From JAAZGD01 sp034003765 (GTDB lineage Bacteria > Bacillota > Clostridia > Peptostreptococcales > Anaerovoracaceae), in NCBI GenBank assembly GCA_034003765.1, contig JAVEXZ010000010.1, positions 1-64,000 on the forward strand: a stretch of 64,000 nucleotides of DNA, in the 5' to 3' direction. Below the pieces are notes generated by a model. That model ran no database searches. It had not been told where the DNA came from and saw nothing but the letters and a program-made list of their open reading frames with translations. Shown piece after piece: positions 42,476 to 51,451 of this stretch (the first letter of the stretch is position 1; each line of letters starts with the position of its first letter). A program made the translations under genes and the position numbers.

Positions 42476-43241
42476 GGTTGTTGAATTAGAAATTGCCAGC
42501 TTCGCCTTGGTATACCTTTTGCTTTTATTAGTTCTTGTGGTTATGAAGAAAAGTAAGGTTCAGCAGAGCTCACTTCTTTTGTGGGCCAGCTTTCGTATGA
42601 CTGTTCAACTTATTTTGGCTGGATGGATTCTTACCTATATTTTCGAAAACCCTCACCCAGTTTTTGTCCTTGGATATTTTCTGTCCATGAACATCTTTGC
42701 AATTCATAGAGTCCTATCAAAAAACAAGTCACTTAACCGTCAATTCAAAATCTACATTGCCCTTTCACTTTCTCTTTCTGGACTATTCGTTGTTATTTTT
42801 TTTATTAGGTTAGTTGTAGGGGAAAGTCTTGTTAATCCTCAATATGTAATCCCCTTAAGCGGAATGATGATTGGGAACGCCATGACGGGAGTAACTCTTG
42901 GGGTAAAAACTTTTCGAGAAAGCTTCGAAGGCCAGCGCAATAAAATAAACGCCCTTTTGAACATTGGCGCTTCTCCTAAAAAGATACTCTTACCCTTTGC
43001 AAATCAAGCTCTTGAAACTGCTTTGCTTCCTACAATGAATTCCATGCTAGGAATGGGGATAATATCATTACCAGGTATGATGACTGGGCAAATACTATCA
43101 GGAACCTCCCCATCCACTGCAGTTCTTTATCAAATTGCAATAATGATAGCAGTAACTACCGTTGTATGTCTTTCTGTATTCTTTTCCCTTTTCCTAGGAT
43201 ACAGAACTCTTTACAATAAGCGGTGGCAAATCAAGAGTTAA
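42468..43241 (+). CDS. fetB: UPF0014 permease, FetB/YbbM-like
   Basis: A 257-residue membrane protein with about seven hydrophobic segments. PLSGMMIGNAMTGVTLGVKTF, LNIGASPKKILLPFANQALETALLPTMNSMLGMGIISLPGMMTGQILSGTSPSTAV is the family hallmark. In E. coli the homologue exports iron and limits oxidative stress; the substrate here is inferred. It overlaps fetA by 8 bases and converges with the patatin-like gene 47 bases away, with no clear terminator. Confidence 0.88.
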   Translation: MNKVVELEIASFALVYLLLLLVLVVMKKSKVQQSSLLLWASFRMTVQLILAGWILTYIFENPHPVFVLGYFLSMNIFAIHRVLSKNKSLNRQFKIYIALSLSLSGLFVVIFFIRLVVGESLVNPQYVIPLSGMMIGNAMTGVTLGVKTFRESFEGQRNKINALLNIGASPKKILLPFANQALETALLPTMNSMLGMGIISLPGMMTGQILSGTSPSTAVLYQIAIMIAVTTVVCLSVFFSLFLGYRTLYNKRWQIKS

Positions 43242-43288
43242 TCACAAACTGCTTTATATCAAATTGTATGTCACACCTTCCCGGTTTT

Positions 43289-44161
43289 CTATAGACCCAA
43301 GAATTCTCGCCATAGATGAGCATCTCTCATGCCTTGCTCATAACCCATATCATAGCTTGCTTGTAGCTTTTCATTATCTATTTCCCTACTGGATACTGGC
43401 ATCTGGTCTGGGTAAACTAAAAATGCTCTACCTTCACTCTCTAATTCTCTTAATTCTTCCAGTGTGCGATTGTATACCCTGTGCCTATTAACCATTGCCT
43501 CTAGCATTTCGGGATATTTTTTATAATACAAGCCTAATATTTTCGGATGCTTTAGAGGAACCTTTGAGTAGCCTTTCTCTCGACTTAAGACCACAAAGAA
43601 TTTTTTATAGCCATCTTCCTGAGCTATATCCAAAGGGATTCCACCAGCTAGCCCACCATCAACATAGTACTCTCCTTTATATAAAGTAGGAGGCATAAAA
43701 AATGGCAGTGAAGATGATGCCCGAACGATTTTCATCATATCATTCAAAGAGCATATATCCTCTCTGCTAAAATAAATCAACTTACCACTATCTCTATGAA
43801 CAGCACCAATTCTTAGTTGCCCAGGGTTCTTGTCAAAAGCTTCCCAATTAAAGGGTAGTAATTCACCCTCTTGGGGGGTTTTCTCATAAATATATTCTGC
43901 AGAAAAAAAGCCTAAACCCTTAATGAATTTGCCCCAACCTCCAAATTCAGGATCTTTTACCAAATCAACAAAGGATTTTCTCGCTCTTTCTGTATCTCTT
44001 GAAAGGTAGTTGACAGCATTACTTGCCCCAGCAGATATTCCAGTAACATAATTAAAATATAAGTTGTGTTCGAGAAGATTGTTCAAGATACCTGAAGTAT
44101 AGCTGGCCCTCATACCCCCACCTTCAAAAATCAAAGCTGTATCATGAATATTGTTTATCAT
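43289..44161 (-). CDS. Patatin-like phospholipase
   Basis: A 290-residue serine hydrolase of the bacterial patatin family (YjjU group). ALIFEGGGMRASYTSGILNNLL is the oxyanion loop, GISAGASNAVNYLSRD contains the nucleophile Ser (G-x-S-x-G), and YVDGGLAGGIPLDIA supplies the catalytic Asp (DGG). No signal peptide is visible, so it should act in the cytoplasm or at the inner membrane face. Lipid substrate unknown. Single gene, convergent with fetB. Confidence 0.92.
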   Translation of the reverse strand: MINNIHDTALIFEGGGMRASYTSGILNNLLEHNLYFNYVTGISAGASNAVNYLSRDTERARKSFVDLVKDPEFGGWGKFIKGLGFFSAEYIYEKTPQEGELLPFNWEAFDKNPGQLRIGAVHRDSGKLIYFSREDICSLNDMMKIVRASSSLPFFMPPTLYKGEYYVDGGLAGGIPLDIAQEDGYKKFFVVLSREKGYSKVPLKHPKILGLYYKKYPEMLEAMVNRHRVYNRTLEELRELESEGRAFLVYPDQMPVSSREIDNEKLQASYDMGYEQGMRDAHLWREFLGL

Positions 44162-44229
44162 TCTCTTTAGCGATCCTTTCCACCTTAACCATAAGGGTTC
44201 TATTGCTATTTATCTCATATATTTCATTT

Positions 44230-44778
44230 CTAGTCTACTTTAGCCACAAAGGCATCTAATTCCAATTCCATTTCATATCGGTCATGACCTTCTCCATATT
44301 CATGCTGTTTGTAATGTACTGCCTTAAAACCTATCTTATCTTGGTAAAGGCGAATAGCAGCGGTATTTTCAACATCTACAGTAAGGCTCATTTTTGTAAA
44401 ATCCTGATTCAAAAGATCTTCTGCTATTATTTTTAAAAAGTGATAGCCTAAATTTTTCCCACGAAACTCTGGAGCAATGGCATAGTCAAATAAATAAGCA
44501 GTTTGAAAATCTTCCCAATCTCTCATAAGAATTGCAAGACCGATTAACTTCTTTCCATGTCTTTCTTTCATAAGATACACATTACCATGGCGAATTTGCG
44601 GCACTAAACCCCACTCATCCATACCAAGGTCCCCGAAAATATCCAAGCCGAAATTTACCATTTGCTTTAACAGTTTAAGGCCAAAATCTTGCACCATATA
44701 TACAGTTAAATGGTTCACATCTACATCTAACTCCCTAACTACTTTATGGGGCAGCTTCTTGATTTCTTCTAACATCAA
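44230..44778 (-). CDS. GNAT-family acetyltransferase
   Basis: 182 residues. The acetyl-CoA-binding region is YLFDYAIAPEFRGKNLGYHFLKIIAEDLL, with the R/Q-x-x-G-x-G/A loop in the form RGKNLGYHF, followed by LTVDVENTAAIRLYQDKIGFKAVHYK, the usual N-x-x-A-x-x-x-Y helix. Acceptor unknown. The N-terminal 60 residues (KLPHKVVRELDVDVNHLTVYMVQDFGLKLL) have no assignment. GAAGGGAG precedes the start. Confidence 0.85.
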   Translation of the reverse strand: MMLEEIKKLPHKVVRELDVDVNHLTVYMVQDFGLKLLKQMVNFGLDIFGDLGMDEWGLVPQIRHGNVYLMKERHGKKLIGLAILMRDWEDFQTAYLFDYAIAPEFRGKNLGYHFLKIIAEDLLNQDFTKMSLTVDVENTAAIRLYQDKIGFKAVHYKQHEYGEGHDRYEMELELDAFVAKVD

Positions 44779-44975
44779 CTCTCTCCCTTCAAAAAAACGT
44801 ATAATTAATTATAGGGGAAGAAGAAAACCATGTCAAATATGAAGGTTGTAACTATAAAAATATCATCCTTTTACAAGGAAAAATCTAAGATATAAACCAA
44901 ATAAAACCCTATATGTAGCCCATTTGATAATTGGTAGCAATTATATGGTATTGTAAGTTAGTTAATCAATAACCT

Positions 44976-46562
44976 CTAAGATGCTTCAATAACCTTTACT
45001 ATTCCGTTACTACCATCCACTTCTAGAAGGTCCCCATCCTTAATGATGTCCATTATTCCCATAAGGCCGCTTACACAAGGAATGCCATATTCACGGGCGA
45101 TGATTCCCCCATGTTGGAGTGGGCCACCAATTTCCATAACCACACCTGCTGCATTCGTAAATATTGGTGTCCATGATGGCTCTGTTGCTCTGGCAACAAG
45201 TATCTCCCCAGAATTAAGAGGTTTTTCATATGGAGAATGGAGCACTTTTGCAGGCCCTATTACTTTACCAGGGGCAATGGCATCACCAACAAAATCCCCT
45301 TGGTTAACATCAAGGCGAGGCCTATATATTTTACCTCGGCTATCAATGACTAAAGGCCATTCCTTCATAGTTAAGTAGCCTGATAAATTCTTCTCTCTTG
45401 CCTTGCGAAGATCAAAGAATGAGTCCTTTTGCCCTCTGGCAATCTCATCTGCTTTTAAATCAAAGATATCATAGGCCTTATCAAGTCGTCCTTCTTTTAC
45501 CCAACCATCTGCAATTTCAAGACATATATCGTGAAGCTTAGCAAATATAACTACAATCAAATACTTGGGATGCTCACGGTAACCAAAGGTAGCTTTCAGC
45601 CTTGCTGCTGCATCAACAAACTTTTTTTCTTTACCCTTTTCCTTTGCAACAGCCAGTAATCTATCATAGGCTTCCTGGCGCTTTTCTCTAACCTTCAAAA
45701 TCTGATTGTCTAGCGTGTTGATTTCAATCAGTTTATCGTAGAGCATACCAACATCTTCATATATTCTTTTGGAGGCAATATCAATTTCTTTAAATCCACG
45801 CACAGCGAATTTTTCCATAAATTCATCATAAAGATCTAAGAATTTATCAGAAAACCTTCTTGAATCTGTTTTTTTCACAAAATATTCCCGGGAGTCAAGG
45901 TTCTTAAATTCTTCCTTCAAAGCCATAGCAAATAGCAAGTGGCCCATTTCACTTGTGGGATTGCCATCAAGGTCCATATTCATGGCTGAGAGTTCTTTCC
46001 CAACATCTTCTCCTTCAAAGATTTTAGCCATAGTTCTCTTGGCCATCATTCCCGCAAAAATAACTGAAGCAGTACCCATAGCTCTGTTCATAATTGTTAG
46101 TGCATTCCTTGAAATCTCTGAAAAGTCTCCAACACTGCTTAAATTATTTGTATCTTTAAGGATCCCATCAGCCATCTCCTCGTACTTCTTAATTGCACTA
46201 ACATAATCACCAAAAACTCCAGCAACTGCACTAGGGATCATTTTGAATACGGTTTTTACCATAGTTTTTTTAAATGATCTTGTTCCTTCTACCTCTCCTT
46301 CAAAAGGGTGTTCATCAAGGTCAATATTTGCGAATATTTTTTTTAGATTTCCGTCATAACTATTAATAAATGCAAGAGCTCTCTTCTTACCAACTAATTT
46401 CTGAAAAGCCGTCATACTAATATTTTCTTTACCATATACGATTGGAGTGGAGCCGTTTATTTGTGGTGTCATCATATGCATTTTTATTTCATCCAGCATA
46501 TACCCCCAAAGCTCTATTCCAAGAACGCTCATTGGCTCATCAAATCCTTGGGTCAAGACCAT
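44976..46562 (-). pseudogene. PEP synthase/rifampicin phosphotransferase-like gene, 3' part
   Basis: A 528-residue open frame equal to the middle and C-terminal portions of PEP/pyruvate-binding phosphotransferases (PpsA, Rph type). ILVARATEPSWTPIFTNAAGVVMEIGGPLQHGGIIAREYGIPCV is the swivelling phosphohistidine domain, with the catalytic His in GPLQHGG. The ATP-grasp domain is missing at the N-terminus; a piece of it survives in another frame immediately upstream, ending TAA where this frame begins ATG (TAATG). Full-length relatives are about 850-900 residues. A deletion of some 200-250 codons is inferred, so ATP-dependent activity should be lost. A separately translated partial protein cannot be excluded. 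Confidence 0.75.
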
Positions 46563-46840
46563 TATGTCTCTGACGCAATTTGCCTTTGTACAATAATAGC
46601 AATACTCGAACCATTAAGGTCTATTCTGTTCTTCCTCTTATACTCCATAACTCTAAAATCAAAACAAGATGAAAAAGCGTAGACAACAGCTTTTTCTAGG
46701 TCCTGTCGCAAGACACCCAAAGACGTTTCGTACATACCAGCAAAGCTTGTGCCTTCTAAGTCCTCTTCTGGGGATGATGAACGAACGGCGAAAAATCCTC
46801 CTTTCAGCCCTCCTACTGATAATTCAAATGCTTTTTGAAA
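46562..46840 (-). pseudogene. Remnant of the ATP-grasp domain of the same PEP synthase-like gene
   Basis: About 92 codons without a plausible start, bounded by TAG at 46841-46843 and TAA at 46562-46564. The translation contains FAVRSSSPEEDLEGTSFAG followed by MYETSLGV, the nucleotide-binding hallmark of PEP synthase and pyruvate phosphate dikinase, then SSIAIIVQRQIASET just before the stop. Upstream sequence up to the TetR stop (46909) does not show the expected first 50 residues. It is evidence that the neighbouring frame is a broken gene. Confidence 0.75.
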
Positions 46841-46908
46841 CTATAGATCATAAGGATTTCCTTTCGTTTTTAAAAACCCTTCTTTGATTCTAAATATATG
46901 GGCTATTT

Positions 46909-47529
46909 TTAAAGGTGTTCTTCATTATAACAGGCCCTTCTCAAGAGTTGGGTCCACAGGGTATACTTTTTTGAAAGTTCCGATGGGTCAAGCTTTCCAG
47001 GTTTTCTTTGTATTTCCTGAAGATATCCGTTACTTGTCCATATCAACATTTCTTGGATATCTTTAGGATCTATTTCTTCTCGAAACTTGGAAAAATCAAT
47101 ATTTTTGTAGTAATTATCATAAAGGGATTTTGTTTGTTCTTGTATTCTCACATTGACATCATCGTAGGCATCGCTAGTATGGGAGTATGCGCTACGCAAT
47201 AAAAATTCCATAATGTGAGGGGTCTTTTCAAGTAATTCAAACTTCTTTTTCGCCGCAAACTCGTTAAGGTCAAAAAAGTCAGTGATTCCAGCAAAATCAT
47301 CATCTACTACATGTTTTTTCACAAGATTTTCTGCATACTCAAAAAGAAACATAAAAAACGATTTTTTGTTGTGAAAATAATAAAACAATAAACCCTTAGA
47401 GATTCCTGCTTTCCTAGCAATCAACTCTGTTGATGCCCTCTTATATTCATTTTGTGCAAATACTTGAAATCCAGCTTTTATAATTCTTAACCTTTTCTCT
47501 TCCGGTAATGCAAAAAACTGTTGGTTCAT
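46909..47529 (-). CDS. TetR-family transcriptional regulator
   Basis: 206 residues. The N-terminal helix-turn-helix is RLRIIKAGFQVFAQNEYKRASTELIARKAGISKGLLFYYFHNKKSFFMFLFEYAE, typical of TetR proteins; the C-terminal part is an all-helical ligand and dimer domain. The ligand is unknown. It lies directly upstream of the broken PEP synthase-like gene in the same direction and divergent from the radical SAM gene; either could be its target. An inverted repeat near its own start (47554-47574) may be its operator. AAGGAG precedes the ATG. Confidence 0.92.
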   Translation of the reverse strand: MNQQFFALPEEKRLRIIKAGFQVFAQNEYKRASTELIARKAGISKGLLFYYFHNKKSFFMFLFEYAENLVKKHVVDDDFAGITDFFDLNEFAAKKKFELLEKTPHIMEFLLRSAYSHTSDAYDDVNVRIQEQTKSLYDNYYKNIDFSKFREEIDPKDIQEMLIWTSNGYLQEIQRKPGKLDPSELSKKYTLWTQLLRRACYNEEHL

Positions 47530-47553
47530 AAAAAGGCTCCTTCCTGACTATTG

Positions 47554-47574
47554 TTGACTAACCATATCGGTCAA
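47554..47574. promoter_or_regulatory. Candidate operator of the TetR regulator
   Basis: Arms TTGAC and GTCAA separated by 11 bases, located 25 bases upstream of the TetR ATG, where its promoter should be. The symmetric core is short, so the assignment rests mainly on position. Confidence 0.35.
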
Positions 47575-47753
47575 TATTCTTTCAGTATATTCCCTTGACT
47601 ATTTTTTTCAAGCCCCTTAGCATAAAATATATTTATGTTACAGACGAATCATTGAGGACCTCAAATATCTTAGCTCCCTTTAATTTTTCTATCAAAGTAG
47701 TATACTAATAGTGAGGATGATACTAAAAAGGCTTAGAAAGGAGTGATTCTATT

Positions 47754-49157
47754 ATGAGTAGGCTAGCTGTTAAAGAAAATTTGTCTAGGTTTGCCTTAAA
47801 TCGAGTTATTTCATTTATTGATGGGAATCCGGACAAAAATATTATCAGAATAGTTAAGTGGTTAGAAAACCATGACCGAGGTGGCGGTCTAAAATATCAA
47901 ATCGGAGCGGTCCATGATGCATTAAGTGATCCTGAAAATAATTGGACCAAACTTGTAAGGAGCCTTTGGACAGACATTGATGATGGCGTAAGAAAGTCAC
48001 TTTTTGAGAATGTTGTGGTTAATGCAAGTATGTTAGGTTCTCCTAGGCAACGAAAAAATGCTATAAAGTATGGGTGTAATGTACCATGGGCTATACTTAT
48101 GGATCCAACATCTAATTGTAATCTTCATTGCCTGGGATGTTGGGCTGGAGAGTACGATAAGCAACTAAACCTGACATTGGAACAGTTAGATAAAGTGGTA
48201 AGAGAGGGTAAAGAGCTAGGAACTTATGTTTACGTTTTATCTGGTGGAGAACCGCTAATGCGAAAAGATGATATAATCCGCCTCTGTGAACGACATCCAG
48301 ATTGTGGGTTTTTGGCATTTACAAACGGAACTTTAATTGATGAAGATTTTGCAGATGAAATGCTAAGAGTTAAAAACTTTGTTCCTGCAATTAGTATTGA
48401 AGGCTTTGAAAAAGAAACCGATGCAAGAAGAGGTAGTGGAACTTATCAGAGAGTTGTTAAGGCAATGGATATTCTAAAAAATAAAAAATTACTGTTTGGC
48501 GCTTCCTGTTGCTATACAAGTGAAAACGTTGATTCTATAGGGAGCGAGGCATTTATAGACCACTTACTCGAATTAGGCTGTAAGTTTGCTTGGTACTTTA
48601 CCTACATGCCCCTTGGTAATGATGCCCCTGTCCACTTAATAGCTTCGGCAGACCAAAGAAAATATATGTATCATCAAGTAAGAAAACATAGACAAGACAA
48701 GGCTATCTTTACGATGGACTTTTGGAATGATGGAGAATATGTAGCTGGCTGTATTGCTGGTGGCAGGCACTATCTTCACATAAATGCAAATGGTGATTAC
48801 GAACCTTGTGCCTTTATTCACTATTCCAATTATAACCTAAAAGACAAATCTCTCTTAGAAGCTTTACAATCTCCACTTTTCCAGCAGTATAGAAACTATC
48901 AACCCTTCAACTGTAACCTATTAAGACCATGCCCTTTCTTAGATAATCCAGATTTCCTAGTTAAGATGGTGGAAGCATCTGGGGCACATTCTACAGACAT
49001 GAAAAGTCCTGAAAATGTTCGGGATTTAACCTCAAAAACAAAAGAGGCTGCCAAAAACTGGGGCCTTGTTGCTGATGAACTATGGGAAAATTCTTATCGA
49101 AGCAAATTACCCCCAAGGGATGATATAGCCCAGCAAATGGAAAGATTAAAAGCATAA
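47754..49157 (+). CDS. Radical SAM protein with C-terminal cysteine-rich (SPASM-like) region
   Basis: 467 residues. Cys 122, 126 and 129 in SNCNLHCLGCW form the CxxxCxxC motif for the SAM-binding [4Fe-4S] cluster. YVYVLSGGEPLMRKDDI is the SAM methionine-binding GGEP motif, and FVPAISIEGFEKETDARRG a core strand. The C-terminal region has additional Cys (AGCIAGG, YEPCAFIHYSN, FNCNLLRPCPFLDN) that could bind auxiliary clusters. An N-terminal region of about 110 residues has no assignment. Reaction unknown. AAAGGAG precedes the ATG. It is divergent from the TetR gene. Confidence 0.85.
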   Translation: MSRLAVKENLSRFALNRVISFIDGNPDKNIIRIVKWLENHDRGGGLKYQIGAVHDALSDPENNWTKLVRSLWTDIDDGVRKSLFENVVVNASMLGSPRQRKNAIKYGCNVPWAILMDPTSNCNLHCLGCWAGEYDKQLNLTLEQLDKVVREGKELGTYVYVLSGGEPLMRKDDIIRLCERHPDCGFLAFTNGTLIDEDFADEMLRVKNFVPAISIEGFEKETDARRGSGTYQRVVKAMDILKNKKLLFGASCCYTSENVDSIGSEAFIDHLLELGCKFAWYFTYMPLGNDAPVHLIASADQRKYMYHQVRKHRQDKAIFTMDFWNDGEYVAGCIAGGRHYLHINANGDYEPCAFIHYSNYNLKDKSLLEALQSPLFQQYRNYQPFNCNLLRPCPFLDNPDFLVKMVEASGAHSTDMKSPENVRDLTSKTKEAAKNWGLVADELWENSYRSKLPPRDDIAQQMERLKA

Positions 49158-49200
49158 GGTATTATTTCAATCTAGCTCATAGCAGCTAACTAAAATAAAA

Positions 49201-49228
49201 AACTCTGGAAAAAATCCCAGAGTTTTTT
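49201..49228. terminator. Bidirectional intrinsic terminator
   Basis: Arms AACTCTGG and CCAGAGTT with an 8-base loop, followed by TTTTTT on the plus strand and preceded by an A-run, so that it works for both the radical SAM gene and the opposing DUF5320 gene. Confidence 0.85.
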
Positions 49229-49254
49229 ATGCTTATTGTCTTTTAGAAAAGAAT

Positions 49255-49521
49255 CTAGTCTTCTAGTTCACGATCGATTTGTTCCATTCTTTGTTTTAGA
49301 AGCTCACGCTCTTCACTTAGTACTTCTTTATCAGTCGATCCAAAACCTAAACCACTAAAACGACTTCCAAATCCTGCTCCAGCTCTGCCTCTTCCGCCAA
49401 AGCCCATACCGCATCCTCTTCCAAAAGGAAGTCGGGATTGTCTTGCTCCTGTGCAAATTCCCATTCCTCGACCTGTAAGAGGACCTTGTCCCATTGGACC
49501 TGTTCCATCTCTACCAGCCAT
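49255..49521 (-). CDS. DUF5320-family Gly/Arg-rich small protein
   Basis: About 88 residues. AGRDGTGPMGQGPLTGRGMGIC at the N-terminus is the DUF5320 signature; a Gly/Arg/Phe-rich middle (GRGCGMGFGGRGRAGAGFG) and a charged helical end (EERELLKQRMEQIDRELED) follow. In anaerobes such proteins are often encoded near NifX/NifB-domain or iron-sulfur genes; the function is unknown, and no such neighbours are present here. The ATG at 49521 has AGGAGG 8 bases upstream; a GTG three codons earlier is too close. Confidence 0.85.
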   Translation of the reverse strand: MAGRDGTGPMGQGPLTGRGMGICTGARQSRLPFGRGCGMGFGGRGRAGAGFGSRFSGLGFGSTDKEVLSEERELLKQRMEQIDRELED

Positions 49522-49671
49522 ATATAACACCTCCTTTATTATCTGTCATATGTTCTTTATGACTATATTCTACAGGAGTTGTTGACATATGTCAATAACT
49601 TTTGAATTATTTTTCCCCTTTATACTATTTTTTAGCTAAAGTCTCCATTGTTTGTTAGTATTGATGTACTT

Positions 49672-50166
49672 CTACTTTAATTCCAATTCCATATAGCGAG
49701 TTCCTTCCATGGGATGATAAATGTAAGGTTCAATATCTTGAAAGCCAAAGCTTTCATATAACCTTTGGGCTGCTTGCATAGTTGGCAGGGTATCCAAACG
49801 AAGTTTATCATACCCAAGTTTCTTAGCCTCATCTATAACGGCTTCTACTAGCATCCTGCCTATCTTATGTTTTCTGAAATCTTTACGTACATATAGCCTC
49901 TTCATTTCACATATTTTATCTAAGTTCTTTCGTAGAGCAACGCACCCTGCCAATTGACCATCTATAAATGCCAAGAGAAAAGTTCCCTCAGGAGGAGCAT
50001 ATTTACCAGGTAATCCCCTAACTTCTTCTCGAAAGTTCTGAAAACAAAGATCCACACCTATTGCATCCTCGTATTCCATCAAGATCTCTTTGGCAAGATT
50101 TATTGTGCCTTGACTATCTAGATGTTTAATCTCTATGATTGCTTGTTTGCTATTGTCTTCCGACAT
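49672..50166 (-). CDS. GNAT-family acetyltransferase
   Basis: 164 residues. MKRLYVRKDFRKHKIGRMLVEAVIDEAKKLGYDKLRLDTLPTMQAAQRLYESFGFQDIEPYIY covers the acetyl-CoA loop and the conserved C-terminal strand and helix. It resembles the small cytoplasmic acetyltransferases with a VALR/MKRLYV core. Substrate unknown. AGGGGGAAG precedes the ATG. It is divergent from the MacAB-like exporter genes. Confidence 0.9.
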   Translation of the reverse strand: MSEDNSKQAIIEIKHLDSQGTINLAKEILMEYEDAIGVDLCFQNFREEVRGLPGKYAPPEGTFLLAFIDGQLAGCVALRKNLDKICEMKRLYVRKDFRKHKIGRMLVEAVIDEAKKLGYDKLRLDTLPTMQAAQRLYESFGFQDIEPYIYHPMEGTRYMELELK

Positions 50167-50276
50167 ATTAAACTTCCCCCTATTAAACGGAATAATTTAC
50201 GAGTATTATAGCATACCTTTTTTACTTCGTTAACATGCTATTTCCATCATACTTAGGGTATAATTGTTCTAAGATT

Positions 50277-50307
50277 TATAACCAGTTTAGACTTATAATC
50301 AGTCTAG
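50277..50307. repeat. Imperfect 14-bp direct repeat upstream of the exporter operon
   Basis: TATAACCAGTTTAG (50277-50290) and TATAATCAGTCTAG (50294-50307), 12 of 14 identical, 17 bases apart start to start. The position, 47-77 bases before the adaptor ATG, suits a regulator binding site. Confidence 0.45.
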
Positions 50308-50353
50308 CAAATATTTTTAACTTGATATTAGATGAAGAGGAGGCTGAATCCCG

Positions 50354-51451
50354 ATGATTTCAACTATTTTAAAAAACAAGAGAGCTCTACTGATAATTGG
50401 CCTAGTTATAATTATCCTAGTAGCAGCTATTATTTTTTTTATCAGCAGAGATGAACCAGTAGAGGTTCTATCGGTAAAGGAAGAGCCCTACACGGAAAAG
50501 ATAATTGCCGTTGGCCAATTAGGGCTTGAGCAAGAAACAACTCTTGTTGCTGAAGTAAATGGTACCATCAATAAAATTACGGCCAGCCCAGGAGAGACAG
50601 TAGCATCAGGGAGTTTGTTAATAGAAATTGAAAACCAGACTAGCTTAGAATATGCCTCAGCCAAAAGCGAATACGATCGATTAGTATCACTACAGTCAAT
50701 ATCAAGAATTGATTATAATAATGCAACAACACTATACAATGAGGGGGCTATTTCAAAAAGTGATATGCTCCTTAAAAGAACCGCCTACGAAGCATCCCTA
50801 TCCCAACTAAGGGCAGCTCAATTGCAACTTGAAATATCCCAAGACAACAAGGGTAAATACAGCATTACAGTACCATGGGATTCGGTGCTCCTAAAATCCT
50901 ATGTAGCCCCTGGAGACTATGTTAGAACAGGAGATTCTCTTGCAGAAATCGGCAGTGTTGGAGGTTACAAAATTTTAGCAGAGCTAGACGAAAAGTACTT
51001 CCCATATATAAGAAATGAAATGCCTGTAATGATTTCCGTTGGAGACGGCAAACAAGGAGAAACAAAAGGATCAATTGATAATATCACTCCTCAAATAGAT
51101 GTTAATACAGGTACATTTGAAATACGGATTGCTGTGCCTGATGGATTTCCTTATCAAGCTTCCAACTTAACAGTAAATTTGGAAATTATTTTGTTGGAAA
51201 AAGACAAAGTAATAGTTATCCCACAAAATTATCTGGTTCGGGAAGATGGTGAGCAAGGGGCAAACAAAACTTATGTACTTGTTAATGATAAAGGCAGGGC
51301 TGTAAAAACATATATAGAGACACAAGCTACCTTTTCTGCAAAGGTCCTTGTCCTTAAAGGCATAGAACCAGGAACCCTTTTAATATCTCCTGAGTCAGGA
51401 ATAAAGGATGGGGACTCTGTAAAAAAATATAAGGAGAGTGATGCTGCTTGA
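50354..51451 (+). CDS. MacA-like membrane fusion protein (HlyD family)
   Basis: 365 residues: one N-terminal membrane anchor (ALLIIGLVIIILVAAIIFFI), a biotinyl-lipoyl-like domain (VAEVNGTINKITASPGETVASGSLLIEIEN), a coiled-coil hairpin around residues 105-165, a second lipoyl half (VPWDSVLLKSYVAPGDYVRTGDSLAEIG) and beta-barrel domains. Such adaptors work with MacB-type ABC permeases in export or in lipoprotein and peptide efflux. First gene of a three-gene operon; its stop overlaps the permease start by 4 bases. GAGGAGG precedes the ATG. Confidence 0.9.
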   Translation: MISTILKNKRALLIIGLVIIILVAAIIFFISRDEPVEVLSVKEEPYTEKIIAVGQLGLEQETTLVAEVNGTINKITASPGETVASGSLLIEIENQTSLEYASAKSEYDRLVSLQSISRIDYNNATTLYNEGAISKSDMLLKRTAYEASLSQLRAAQLQLEISQDNKGKYSITVPWDSVLLKSYVAPGDYVRTGDSLAEIGSVGGYKILAELDEKYFPYIRNEMPVMISVGDGKQGETKGSIDNITPQIDVNTGTFEIRIAVPDGFPYQASNLTVNLEIILLEKDKVIVIPQNYLVREDGEQGANKTYVLVNDKGRAVKTYIETQATFSAKVLVLKGIEPGTLLISPESGIKDGDSVKKYKESDAA

